Shown: in pieces, positions 38,003 through 49,326 of the stretch | How the letters are laid out: each line of letters opens with the position of its first letter | How positions within the stretch are numbered: position 1 is the stretch's first letter | NCBI GenBank assembly: GCA_024362935.1 | Contig: JANCRA010000003.1 | Coordinates: 2,718,001-2,782,000 of the forward strand | DNA from: Setophaga petechia | Lineage: Eukaryota; Chordata; Aves; Passeriformes; Parulidae | Length of the DNA: 64,000 nt | Direction of reading: 5' to 3' | Position numbers and translations under genes: made by a program | The notes under the pieces: generated by a model | Seen by the model: only the letters and a program-made list of their open reading frames with translations | The model's database searches: none | Told to the model about the DNA's origin: nothing

Positions 38003-38664
38003 AAAGCAAATAATGTGAGAGATCTGAACATTTTTGCTGTTATGTATTTAATAAGATTAAATATGTATTTTACGTATGAGCTCCTGCAGGTCTCCTGGGT
38101 TTTTTTCCTTTACACCCCAGAGTAATTTTTGTCTTTGATTGCACAGGAGGCTTTAACATTTATGTCCTTGGAGGAGCTGGAAGTTGAAAGCACAGCCCTG
38201 TGCTGCTCAGTGCAGTCCCAGCCTGCCCAGGGGGCTGCTCTAACTAACCAGAATCAAATTAAAGTGCATCATAAAATTACAACATGCTTTTCTGTAAAGT
38301 TTTATTTTTACTTTCCTAGGCCTGGCCTTCAGGTTTCATTAGGAGCAGTGCTCAGCAGAGCTCCCTGTGAGCTGAGGGTACCCTCTAGAGGAACAGGCAC
38401 TGGCAGCAGTGAAACACAGGGATGCTCAGTCTTCCCAGGGGCTTTTTTTATGGCTGATAAGAAATTAGGGAATATGAAATGCTGACTCTGGATCCTGACC
38501 ATTTGTGCTGTGCAAGGGTGACAGGGTGCAGGTGGTTTTAGGAGTCATGTTAAAGGGAGATGTGTGCTTCTTCAATCCTCCCAAAATCTGGGGGTTGTGG
38601 TTCCCAGGCCTGATGGGAATAATGCAGTGCAAAGAGGGACACAACACTTGGTGTTTCCTCCTGT
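38003..38664. other. Non-coding, no recognisable gene
   Basis: Short unique-looking stretch between two repeats with no exon or RNA gene. Confidence 0.5.
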
Positions 38665-39185
38665 GCAGAGAATCGTTTAGGTTGGAAAAGACCTTTAAGG
38701 TCATCAAATCCAGCCATACTCCCAGCACTGTCAAGCCCACCACTAATCCATGTCCTCAAGTGCCACATCTAGAAGTTTTTTGACCTCTTCCAGGGACTGT
38801 TATTAATATTCCACCACTTCCCCAAACAGCCTGTTTAGGGCAGTTTAACCACCCTTCTATTGAAGAAATCGTTCCAAATATCCAATCTAAACTTCCTCTG
38901 GTAAGGCCATTTCTTTCTGTCCTATCTCATTCCCTGGGAGCAGAGCCTGACCCCACCTGGCTCCACTCTCCTGTCAGGAGCTGTGCAGAGCCACAAGGTC
39001 CCTCCTGAGCCTCCTTTTCTCCAGACTGAGCCCCTCCAGCTCCCTCAGCTGCTCCTCATCAGATCTGTGTTCCAGACCCTTCCCCAGCTCCATTCCCTCC
39101 TCTGCACCAGCCCCTCAATGTCCTTCTTGTTGTGAGGATCCCAAAGCTGACCCCAGGATTCGAGGTGTGGCCGTGGTGGTCCCCT
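38665..39185 (-). mobile_element. CR1 LINE, about 520 bases, minus strand
   Basis: The plus strand begins with the reverse complement of the CR1 terminus (TTTAGGTTGGAAAAGACCTT, TCATCAAATCCAGCC) and continues through AGTGCCACATCTAG, GCCTCCTTTTCTCCAGACTG, AGCTGCTCCTCATCAGATCT and CTGACCCCAGGATTCGAGGT. It reaches the end of the reverse-transcriptase/UTR border and is 5'-truncated. It is one of the longest and least diverged CR1 copies here. Confidence 0.94.
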
Positions 39186-41196
39186 CAAGGCTTGTTCTCC
39201 AGGCTTCTGGGATCATGCAGGCTGAGCATGACATTCAGGCTGTCAGTTCTCTCCAATCTGGCCAGGCCTGCTGGGAAAATTGCTTCCACTGTCCATGGAA
39301 TGGGATAGGTCTTCCTGAAATGAAACCCCACTTTATGGGATGAAAAAAAGTTCTTTGTTGTCCAAATTTTTGCAGCCCTTCCCTCTTCATAAGGATATTC
39401 TTTACATTCAGACCTCAGCACCCTCCAGTTGAATCTGTCTCTTCATCCCCAAACAATTGGAAGGAGTGACTTTTGTAAGCAAGGGCATTGGCAACACAGC
39501 TGGTTTCTCAAAGAATTATGGAGAAGCTGACAGTATCTAATGACAGCACAACATGCATGCAAAATAAAGCTCCCATTCCATTCTCCCCTTGCAAATGCCT
39601 AAATTTAAATGAAATTCCCATTGCCTTGCCTTATGGCAGTACTTCAGTGGCTCTTGCTTGGTTTGAAAACAAAAGAGGCAGCTCCATCTAGAGGTCTGTG
39701 ACAAAGGAAGAAATCCTGATTTTCACAGCTCTGCTCTTAGGAGTTTCTGTTGATGCAGCATTGTGTATGTAGGAGTGCTTTCTCCTATTCAGTGTGGCTT
39801 TTCCTTCTGGTTTCTAAATGTTTTGTAAGTTCTAAGATTTCTGGAGCAAGATCTTGAGGTTTTAGAGCAATCCTGAGCTACTCTTATTCCCCCAGGTTAT
39901 TCAGAGTGAGCTGCAGCTCAGCAAGAGCATCCCTGTGTGTAGTTGGCTGCCTGTGTGCAGAGTTTGGGACAGAAATGGGATGGTCAGGGAGGCCCAGAGT
40001 GTTGTTTCTCCCTGATTCTTTACAGACATCTGAGAATTTCTCAATGCAGTGTGGGAGAGAGGACTGTGCTCAAGCCTGCTCTGGTATTTTCTGGCTGAGT
40101 GAGCACCCTGATCCCAAAGAAGGGAAGAGTTCCCTGTGGGAACCACCATGGGGATGGGGACAGCAGGTAACTTTTACTCATAGGTGTGTAACAACAGAAA
40201 TGTTATTTTAAGTAATTAGGAATCAAACAGTCTGACTCAAAGGATCTTTGGGATGGCATCTTCATAACCCAGATCTTTGGGCTGTACTGAGATTTTAAAG
40301 AGAGCTTTTTTTCTTCCTCTCAGTGATGATTAAAGCAAAAACACAGAGAAACATCCCCTGCACAGCACATCCCAGAATGCAGCCCTACCACAGCACTGTA
40401 ATCCTGTGCTGGGGGTTGTGTTGGGTTCTGAACTGAGGGGAGAGTTCTTTGTAATGGACTGAAGAATAAAAATCAATATTCCTTAGATGGAATTCAAAGG
40501 TTAATAATGCCCAATACTTCCTATGTGTTTCTTTTTCTTCTGATCATCCAGTCCAGGTAATTGCTCCCTTCTCCCTTTGAGCATCTTTCATCATCATCAT
40601 ATTCTCTATAGTGTACTCTCATTAGAATACTTTCAACTCCATTATTTCTAACCCTTTCCTGCAGCCTTTTCTACTTCCATCTGTACTATAGGTATTGAAG
40701 ATGATAGATCTTGTGGTTGCTAGAAAATGTACAGATAAATAGAAATTACTGGTCAATGCCTGCATTTCAGTAGAACAGAGTTCAGCTCTTGAGAAAGAAT
40801 ATGCAGTTCTTGGCAGATGGGATTTTGTTCTACTGAGAAAAAAGAAATTTTATGAGAGACAAGGCAGGAAACTGAAAGATCAGGCTCAGTCTTGACTGAA
40901 AAAAGAACTTTGAGAGCTTGTTGATCCTTTGCCAGTGTTAAAGGAGTCAATTCAGTTAAGTATTCTTAGCTAATATAATGAGTCTACAGCATGTAGTCAT
41001 AATAGCCCCATAACATTATTACATTTTTTTTTCTCCTCTTTATTCTGCTTAGTGTTAAACAATGTCTACTATTGTTTTAGCTCAGCTCATAGTTCAGTCT
41101 TTGGAGGACTTAAAAAAATGCAAAGTTAAATTATTCAAGAAATGAACAACACCCTACTTCTTAAGGAATAACATTAATATCAGATAAACATTGCAG
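39186..41196. other. Non-coding, no recognisable gene
   Basis: No exon, RNA gene or repeat recognised. Confidence 0.55.
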
Positions 41197-41650
41197 AGAG
41201 CAGGGACATCTTTAACTAGATCAGAGCCCCATCCAACCTGACCTTGAGTGCTTCCAGGGATGGGACATCCACAGCTTCTCTGTGTCAGTGTTTAACCACC
41301 ATTGTTGTAAAAAAAGTATTTCTTATATCTGATCTAAATCAACCCTCCTTTAGTTTAAAACCACTACTCTCATTGCAACAGGGTCTACTAAAAGTTTGTC
41401 CCCATCTATCTTCCAAGCCCCCTTTAGGTATTAAAAAGTCTCCCTGGAGCCTTCTCTTCTCCAGTTGAACCCCCAACTCCCTCAGCATTTCCTCACAGCA
41501 GAGGAGCTCTGAGCACCTCCATGGCTCCTCTGGACCATCTCCAGCAGTTCCATGGCCTTCCTGTGCTGGGGACCCCAGAGCTGGATGCTGCACCCCAGGT
41601 GGGCAAAGACTCTGGGGTCTCTTCAGTGTTTGAACAGTCCTGCTGTTCCT
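41197..41650 (-). mobile_element. CR1 LINE, about 450 bases, minus strand
   Basis: The plus strand reads ACCTTGAGTGCTTCCAGGGA, TGGGACATCCACAGCTTCTC, CCCTGGAGCCTTCTCTTCTC, then CATCTCCAGCAGTTCC and CTGGATGCTGCACCCCAGGT. This is the reverse complement of the CR1 3' region. The usual terminal block is missing at the low-coordinate end, so the 3' end is incomplete as well. Confidence 0.92.
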
Positions 41651-43803
41651 CATGGAAAGTCCCAGGATTTATTATGTTCTGAGCTGATCAGAAGCTGAAA
41701 GAGGCAGAGATGCTCTTTTATTCTACCCCATTTCCAAAAGGTAAAGAGAGTGCACACACCTGCCAGTCTGGGGCCATTCCCAGCAAGCCTCCCCTGTTCA
41801 GAGGTATAAACTGCACATCCCTGGGCTTCTTAAATACTTCTGGATTTCTTGTCCAACTGGTTCTGTTGCACAACATGTTAGCACGTGCTGCCTTGGGAAA
41901 GAGGGTGGGAAGGAAGTTGTTATCAGAGGCTGATAGGAGGGAAGCTGTAGCCCAAGTGCCTTGTTTATAGACAGGAGCAGATAAGGTGACTCATATCTCT
42001 GAGTCCCCGGCACTACAACGTCCCCATGCTCATATCACGTGAGACACAGGCATGGGCATACACAAGAGGCTTTAACCCCTGCCCCAGGGATGACAGAAGC
42101 ACTTTTTAATCCTTGCTTGTACAAACCAGCAGCGTCTTTAGCCTGTTCTTAAGAAAATCTCCCACCTTGGTACTGGATCCATTGGCTGCCACAGCATCTG
42201 AATAGGCTTGCAGGTAGCACTGGGCTGATGTAACTTGACCAAATTTGAGGTCCATGCTTGTCCTCTGACCACTTTGTGCATAGTCAAACCATGATAAGAT
42301 CCCCATTTCACAAGCCAAGCAGGAGCAGGGTTGGTGAGGCACCTCCAGTGCAATGCTTTCAGATACTGCTCTGTGAATCACTTTATTTGGAGGAGTGACC
42401 TCTCCTCTCCAGAGGGTTAAGCATCACATCTGCCACCAATACTGTGTGCTGGCTGTGGTCCTATCTGATTGATCCAGGCCTTTAGTGAGCAGGTTGGATC
42501 ACCTACACCAGGTGTGCCTTTGTAGGAGAGAACAACTTGAAAAGTACCATTAGTAACTGCAGTGTGCTAGGAAGAGACCAACAGCTCAGAAATTGAGTAT
42601 TTCAATACCATTAAATACACCCAACCACGCAGAGGGTAAAGCTCAGTCATCTCACACATCTCCACCTCTGGAGTGCTGGTAGTTGTCTTGTAACACCAAT
42701 TCCACCAGCTGCAGTCCAGAAGATGGTGTTCCCCAAAAGCACTAGCAATGCATTTCTGGGTGTCTCCTCCCTCACTGGGGTGCCATGGCACTGCAGCTTG
42801 AAGAACACTGCTCAGACTGCTCCATGAAAACCACTTCCATGGCAAGCTGCTGCCAGGCCTTCATGGCATGTTGACACTGGTGGTGTTTTCCCATTGCTTT
42901 GAACTGCAGAAAGGGGAAGAAAGCAGAGAGAAAAGTGGATCAGGGGCCTTCAAAATGTGGAAGGGAAGGGCTTTCATATCTCAGTAATACTGGGCAATAT
43001 TCCTCACACGCAGGCATTTGCAGGATTGTCGCTCTAAGCTTATTTATCAGCCACAAGACCAGAAGAGAACTGTACAATTATCTGGACTAAATGTTAATGA
43101 GGCAGAAAACATTCACCCTTAGTTGACACATCAGTCCCCATGAAGAGGAAGTAAAAGACATTTTTAAACTTAAATGTTGGATTTCAGTAGATTAGAAAGA
43201 GAAAACCATGAATGAAGCAGAAGATTGTCCAGCCTCCTATGTACATGCTACTGGATCTTTTACTTAAATCTCATTATTACATGCATGGATGGAAGCTGCT
43301 GCCCAAGAAAAACATACAGAAAGATCAGGAAAGCAGAGGGCACTGCAGATGCCTGGTGCCTCAGAGCTCTGGGGTTTAGAGGAGAGGTTTGCTGGGCTCA
43401 GGGGTAGGGGGTTCCATGTGAACTGAGTGTCCACATGGATGCCTTGAACCCATTTCTGAGCATGTCCATCATGTTCGGGAATAAGTGAGAAACTAAATTA
43501 TAAATAATAGAGCAAGACTGCTGGGAAAGAAATAAACCCCAGTAAACCAGAACAATCAGTTTGTTCTCCAGTGTTTCCTGTACAAGTAATAAAATCTAAT
43601 AACTGAGTTGCTGTTAACAGTTAATGACCACTGCATTTGTTAATGGACCCAGACAAATGAGAGCAGTTTAATACAACAAACAGGCCATTAGCTGTATTAA
43701 TGGTTGGCTTGTAGGAGTTAGAGCTCTTATAAACTATATTCTGCAGTTTATAATACCAGCACTTTATAAAATGACCCGGTGTTTTCCAAAAATAAAAATT
43801 AAT
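41651..43803. other. Non-coding; unidentified block and possibly conserved stretch
   Basis: On the minus strand 42,106-42,381 and 42,567-42,845 hold two frames of about 92 codons in a region of fairly even composition. I could not match them to a protein, and stops separate them. Positions 43,600-43,790 contain several GTTAAT/TTAATG words and look well preserved. Confidence 0.45.
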
Positions 43804-43995
43804 AAGGATCAGGTGAGCTACAATTTAAAAAAAATTAGTTTTCAAAAAAAAAAAATAATAATAAGGATCAGGTGAGCTACAATTTAAAAAAAATTAGTTT
43901 TCAAAAAAAAAAAAATAATAAGGATCAGGTGAGCTACAATTTAAAAAAAATTAGTTTTCAAAAAAAAAAAAAATAAGGATCAGGTGAGCTACAGT
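43804..43995. repeat. Minisatellite, ~57-base unit, 3.3 copies
   Basis: AAGGATCAGGTGAGCTACA starts at 43,804, 43,863, 43,920 and 43,975, giving spacings of 59, 57 and 55 bases. Each full unit continues ATTTAAAAAAAATTAG and TTTTC followed by a poly-A run of varying length. Shrinkage of the spacing tracks changes in the A-run and AAT linker. Each unit carries CAG|GTGAGC, an excellent splice-donor match. Length probably varies between individuals. Confidence 0.96.
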
Positions 43996-45404
43996 TTAGA
44001 CAATCAGTATTCATGGCAACTAGAAAAAACTGATATTAGGCTACAATCTCTTTTTCTCTTTTGCACTGGAATAAATCAGAAGCAACAGCAAACATACAAA
44101 CCAGTCCTGATTCTTGTATAGCTTAAATGAGTGGCAGCTTTGCTTTTGACTCAGAGAATTTTGGATTGATCCTATAATTATTATTATTAGAGAGGAATTT
44201 GATCTTTTTTTTTCTCTTCTTCTCCCTAGACTACAAATGATTCCACATATGGGATATTCAGTCTTCAGCAGCTGTCATTGTTTAAAGGTTTAACAAGCAG
44301 TCTTATAGAAAGAACTATAAAAGGGAAGTGGTATAAATAGACTAAAATTAATAGAGGAACAAAATAGAGTTAGTTCCTACTTCAATTGCCTCTACAGTTC
44401 TCTTAATTTTTGTATTTTTATAGTGTATTTAGCTACAGTTTCAGTTACAAAGAGTGTCATTGGTACCTTTTTCAATGGTAGTTCTGAAAGACAAAATACT
44501 TCCATTGCTTTACAGACTCACTGCTGAATGTAACCAGTGTCTGGTAGAAATGTAATGTGGAGCAATTTAAGATTTTGCCCTTAACTTGCCAAATGAGGAT
44601 GATACTAAATTATTACAGAATTATAGGGTACTGGTGAAGGGAATAACACACAGTTTTGTAGGAAAAAGAAATGGAGATTTTTACAGGGTACATGAAATGG
44701 GCTCTAATTTGTGTATATCTGTAGTGAGATGAGGCCTGATTTAAATCAAAATGTTACAACAGGACTTGGCCAAGCTCTTTGGCTTTGTTTGTGGATCTGA
44801 ACTGGAAGATTTTTAGACAGATTCCCAAAAACATAAGAGAGAAGTTGCATAAACTTATCCTTAAGGTTACTGTGACCTGAAGGAAGAATGGAGGAGTAAA
44901 CTTTGAGAGTTGCTCCCATCTTTGACCATTCACCCACCTGCAGGGAATGGTGCCTAAGCCAGCCTAAGGAGGTGCCATTCTTCAGTTTTTTACTTAGATA
45001 TGGAAATTACAGTTCTGAGGAGCAGAGCATGCTCACTGTGTCCCTCCTAGGTCCGTCATACCTGAGCCATGCTGTTCCATGTCCTTCCTGCTGATTCCTT
45101 TCAGCTGCCAATTTGTGGTTTAAGACATTCCTGAGCCAGAGTTTATCTCATGGTCAGTAGCCACTATTAAGTCTATCCTCCATTAACACCTACTCCTGGA
45201 TAAAGCTGTTTTTATTTCTGGCCTCCATTTTTTTTTTGCAATGAACTTCAAATTATAACTATGCATTCTGTGAAAAGGCATTTGATTCTCTATGTTTTTA
45301 AACCTCTGACCTCAAAACAATTGTAAGTGTCCTTCAGGTCTTGGCTGGGAAAGAATGAAAAACCCTTTCCCATTCATACAGCTCATGTGGTTTATGATTG
45401 TACA
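43996..45404. other. Non-coding, no recognisable gene
   Basis: AT-leaning sequence. No exon, RNA gene or confident repeat recognised. Confidence 0.5.
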
Positions 45405-45715
45405 GATCTTGCTCATGTTTCCCCTTTCGTTCATTGCTTCCCAGACTTAGAAATATCAAGCTTGGCAGTCTCTTTCCCTTCACAACCATGTTTTATGCCT
45501 TTCATCACCTTTGTCATCTTTTTCTGTGCTTTTCCTAGATCTATTCTGCATTTTTTGAGATGGAGGGAGCAGCAGGCTTGCACACTATACATGGTATGAG
45601 TGTGTCATTTATACAGAGCCTGAGTGACAGCTTTGGTATTGCTGTCAGTTGTTTCAAACAATTATCAATAGTCTACTTGTCTTTTTGATTGTTGGTGAGC
45701 CCTAAGCTGGTTTTT
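45405..45715 (-). mobile_element. Ancient CR1 fragment, minus strand
   Basis: CTTCCCAGACTTAGAAATAT, ATGCCTTTCATCACCTTTGT, CATCTTTTTCTGTGCTTTTC, TGCACACTATACATGGTATG and TCATTTATACAGAG track the reverse complement of an old sauropsid CR1 (recalled form: 'ccagacttgaaat...cctttaatcatcttggtcat...tgcacacagtattc...atttatacagtgg'). It is much more diverged than the copies at 38,665 and 41,197. Both limits are soft. Confidence 0.6.
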
Positions 45716-48199
45716 TTTTTTCTAGGGGGTTTTCCACTACTACACTAAAGCCTTCTCCTAGAGTGCCAGGTTAATAAGATTGCCTGTGCTCTGGCTTGTT
45801 TATCCTGTAATTTACTCATAATTCAGATTGCACAGCCTTTCTGCTTTATTTTCTGTTTGTTGCCACTGCATGTCTCCCACCATTCTGCTGCTCAGGCACA
45901 TCAGGAGATCCCCTCAGTGGGTTCCTTGAACAGCTCTGTGCCACGGGCTCACTGCTCAGGGAACCATCCAGCTTGGCAGGAAGCACTGGGAAGAGCTCAG
46001 CCTCCCTGAGCACTGGAGGGCACAGAATGAACCACCCTGCCATACCTGGAGCCTGATCTCCAGGGTTCTGCTGAGGGAAGGAAGAGAATCCCCACTCCTG
46101 CAGACCTGGCTGGCCCCCAGAGCTGTGCAAGGAGGATCAATGCAGCCATCACCAGATGGTGCAGCTGCATTCAGCCTTGCAAGGTCATGGTGTGCAGGGG
46201 TGTTTTGATTCTTGGAAGAAAATATCTAACTGGGGATGTTTTTCCACTGCATGGATGTCTGGAGAGTAGGCAGGGTAGGTTCTGACTTCATGTCGCTGCT
46301 CAGTTCTCTTTGAGAACAGGACACTTGGGCTTTGGCTGAGAGTTCAGAATAGGGGTGTGTTCAGATGCTGTTCGAGATGATCTGTTCCAGACTGGTTTGA
46401 GTGGATAAACAAAATTAATTAGATTCACATCATATGAGTCCACAGGATTGATTTTTTCCTGCAGCAGCAAACTGGCTTGCACTGCTGTTCACCAGAAATA
46501 CTCACAACTGTGTCTCACCTGCTTTTTTCCATGAGTTTTACAATACTTGCTAGGTTTATCTGAAGTCTGGGTAGAGGAATAACATTATCACATGAGATTC
46601 CAATGAACCTGTATAGAAAAAGTTCTTTAAGCCCTCATTCCTATTATGGATGAAACTCCAGCATGGCAAAGTACTTCACCTTGTGTGATTAGGCAGAGGA
46701 AATGAGCCTTTAACCATCAGATTTTCATCTTCTCCCTGTTTCTGACAGTAAATGTGTGAGCCAGCCATTACTTCTAAGAAGTAATGCTTGGGATGACTTT
46801 CATCTCTGCCTGCTCAGGAATCTGCGGAAGGTAAAGAGAAATTTTGACAGTACTATGGCAATCTGTGATTGTAATTCATGTTTATCTCTTAATTATAATC
46901 TCCTAGTGCCAAACATTCTTCACTGCTATTGCACTGAGCCCTTTGAAAGGGCTCTAAGCAAGGTAAAATCTATATTTGATGATTTGGAATTTAGAGAGTG
47001 AGTGCTCCAGCCTTTCTAAGGCCTTCAGCCTTATCCCTTGGGTACCCATGCTGGGAGCTTTAAAGTTTAGGCTGTCTTTAAACCTTGTCTGCAGCCCTGA
47101 GTGAGTCCTGGTGAAGATTTCTAAGAGCTCCAGGTTGCCCATGATGGTCAGCATGGATTCTGCCCTGGCTTCCAGGGACAGCTAATAACTCAGGACAGAA
47201 GTGGTGAAAGTACAAAATAACAAATACTGATCCTCTTGAAAAGGTAAACAGGGGACTTTTTTATTTTATGGTGTCATAAGGAAGTGGGGAATCCAGACAA
47301 GAAAGTAATAGCTGATACACAGCTGATAAAAGGAAATCTTTATTTCTGACCAGCTCACTGCTGTGGGATACCAGAATCCAAGAAGGTACAAAGATTAAAA
47401 CCAGGGAAAATAAAATTAACTAGAATTATCACAGCTAATGCTAAAATGCATTTCAGAAGGAACATCAACACAAAAATCCTAAGTCTACAAGTCTTTTATG
47501 AGAAGAGAGTATTCCATGGTAAAAGATCTGGAGCCGATCACTCCTGGAAACAAAATCCCAGAACCTGGGGTGGAAATTTCTAAAACTAAGCCTGTATTCC
47601 TCCTCAGGATGAGCTTTTCTAACAAGCTCAAAAAATCTTAAACACTTGTCTTCTCCAGTTAATAGTGACAGAGCAAGGAACTTAAAAGCCTTGAAAGGAG
47701 ACCTGTCAGAAGTCTGATTTAAGAGTCTACAAGTTTTTCTGGCAGAACAGTTGCTTCCATGTGAGGAGTGATCACATTACTGAACCTGTTCCACCTGCTC
47801 TCTCCAGAGGAGGCAATCAGAGACAACCTGCTCTGTCTGAGGCTTGGAAGGAGCCTTGGCTTGGTGCTCCTGCGAAACTTGGACTTCTAGAAGCAGAAAA
47901 CAATTGGAGAAGGGGGCAAGCGAGGAAAGAGGATGGGAGAAAACAGAGACAGTCTGCTAGGGAATATGAAAGATGGCAGAGCTGGGGTGAGAGGAGTGGT
48001 CTGGAAGAGAAAATAAAATAAGAAAAGAAAGAAATACATTAAAAAAAAGGCTACAAGCTGTCAGCCACTCTTGGCATCATCCAGCTGTGGTGGGGTCACT
48101 CAAAGGACCGCATCTTAGGGAGTGCAACCTCATTCAGATGATGCCGGCTGAACAATGCCACCGGGAAGGCAGGATTTCATTGTTCCCTACCCAGTTCGC
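45716..48199. other. Non-coding distal promoter flank
   Basis: No exon or repeat recognised. Positions 47,880-48,050 are purine-rich. CpG content begins to rise after about 48,100, leading into the PRKCH island. Confidence 0.5.
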
Positions 48200-48225
48200 A
48201 CCGCTTTGCTGCGAAATCTGCAAAG

Positions 48226-48262
48226 CAATTACAACTAATTAAATTCCGACTTTATTAAGTGC
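48226..48262. promoter_or_regulatory. AT-rich homeodomain-type motif cluster at the island edge
   Basis: Within CpG-containing sequence there is a short AT-rich block with CAATTA (48,226-48,231), TAATTAA (48,236-48,242) and TTATTAAG (48,252-48,259). ATTA cores are classic homeodomain sites. Their clustering just upstream of a GC-rich promoter suggests a proximal regulatory element. This is motif reading only; no binding is shown. Confidence 0.35.
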
Positions 48263-48322
48263 GATCAAACCCCCGAAGACAATCCACCCTAGACCCAAGC
48301 CGGCACGCCGAGTGCCAGGCGC

Positions 48323-48342
48323 GTTAATCACCCGCAATTAAC
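48323..48342. promoter_or_regulatory. Perfect inverted repeat GTTAAT / ATTAAC
   Basis: GTTAAT at 48,323-48,328 is mirrored by ATTAAC at 48,337-48,342 with an 8-base CpG-containing spacer. The half-sites equal the HNF1 half-site, but HNF1 normally uses a one-base spacer, so canonical HNF1 binding is not predicted. It could serve another dimeric homeodomain factor or be chance. Confidence 0.35.
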
Positions 48343-48960
48343 CCCCGAACGCATCCTGCTGCTCTCCCGGCGGAGCGAGGCGGGGAGGCGCCGCTGCCCG
48401 GGGCGAGGTGCGAGGGCAGCGCTGCTCCGGGTCCGGGTCCGGATCGCTCCCGTCCGGGCCGCCGGTCCGAGCGGCGGGCGCAGCCCCAACCCTTCCCGGG
48501 AGGTGCTGAACGGGGAGCACCGGAGGGTCGGAGCCCCTCGGGGGTGTCCCGGAGCTCACCCCCGGGGCTGTGTCCTCTCTCGGGGCAAGGCAGGGGCTGC
48601 GGGCCGCACCTGGATAGCAGCGGGGCGGGCCGGGCCGTGCGCTCCCCGCCTGTCCCCGCCCTCACGGCGCGGCCCCGCGGCTCCTCCCCGCCCGCCGCCG
48701 CCCCACGCCCAGGTGTCCCCGAGCCGGATCGCGCCGCTCCCCCGCGGCAGGAGCAGCCCCGGCCGGGCGGCGGGGGCGGTTCCGGAGCCCCGGCAGAGGC
48801 AGGGCCCGGGGGCGGTGCCGCCGCCCGGCCCCCTGAGGAGGCGCGGCGGGGCTGCGGCGGGCCGGGCCGGTAGGAGAGGAGAGGCGAGGCTGGGTGCCTC
48901 GCCCGGCGGGAGCGGGCTCTGGCTCTCCTCCCGGCTCCCGGGCGCCCCGGGGGCGCGGCC

Positions 48961-49320
48961 ATGTCCGGAGCCATGAAGTTCAGCGGGTACCTGAAGGTGC
49001 GGATCGGGGAGGCGGTGGGGCTGCAGCCCACCCGCTGGTCCCTCCGGCACTCGCTCTTCCGCAAGGGATACCAGCTGCTGGATCCCTATGTCACCGTCAG
49101 CGTGGACCAGGTGCGCGTGGGGCAGACCAGCACCAAGCAGAAAACCAACAAACCCACCTACAACGAGGAGTTCTCGGCCACGGTCACCGACGGCCATCAG
49201 ATCGAGCTCTCCGTCTTCCACGACACCCCCATCGGCTACGATGACTTCGTGGCCAACTGCACCTTGCACTTCCAGGACCTGCTGCGCTCCGCCGCCCCCA
49301 GCGACACCTTCGAGGGCTGG
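48961..49320 (+). CDS. PRKCH: Protein kinase C eta, coding exon 1 (partial gene; C2 domain)
   Basis: The exon encodes the first 120 residues of protein kinase C eta, a novel-class, calcium-independent, diacylglycerol-activated Ser/Thr kinase of epithelial and immune cells. The frame begins MSGAMKFSGYLKVRIGEAVG and includes LQPTRWSLRHSLF, TSTKQKTNKPTYNEEF and DTFEGW. From memory this is nearly collinear with mammalian PKC eta, one residue shorter at the N-terminus. The whole exon is the N-terminal C2-like domain, which in this subclass does not bind calcium and contributes to membrane and partner contacts. Ser27 and Ser31 align with two serines reported as autophosphorylation sites in the human C2 domain. 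The start is the first ATG after an ATG-free run of about 800 bases, has G at -3, and matches the family N-terminus. Met5 is a possible second start. The frame is open for 15 more codons, but homology stops at Trp120, exactly at a GTGAGT donor in phase 0. The C1 and kinase domains lie beyond the window. Identification is very secure. Confidence 0.97.
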
Positions 49321-49326
49321 GTGAGT
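49319..49326 (+). other. PRKCH: 5' splice donor of PRKCH exon 1
   Basis: The exon ends ...GGCTGG and the intron begins GTGAGTAC, a near-consensus donor for the U1 snRNA. The junction falls between codons (phase 0) after Trp120. PKC eta homology ends here: the next in-frame residues (VSTRPEEKPG) do not match the VDLEPEG that follows in mammalian PKC eta. Confidence 0.95.

Noticed and set aside
48324..49064. Long minus-strand open frame (246 codons) across the CpG island
   Set aside because: GC-rich DNA has few stop codons; the translation is Pro/Gly/Arg/Ala repeats typical of a shadow frame opposite the PRKCH promoter and exon.
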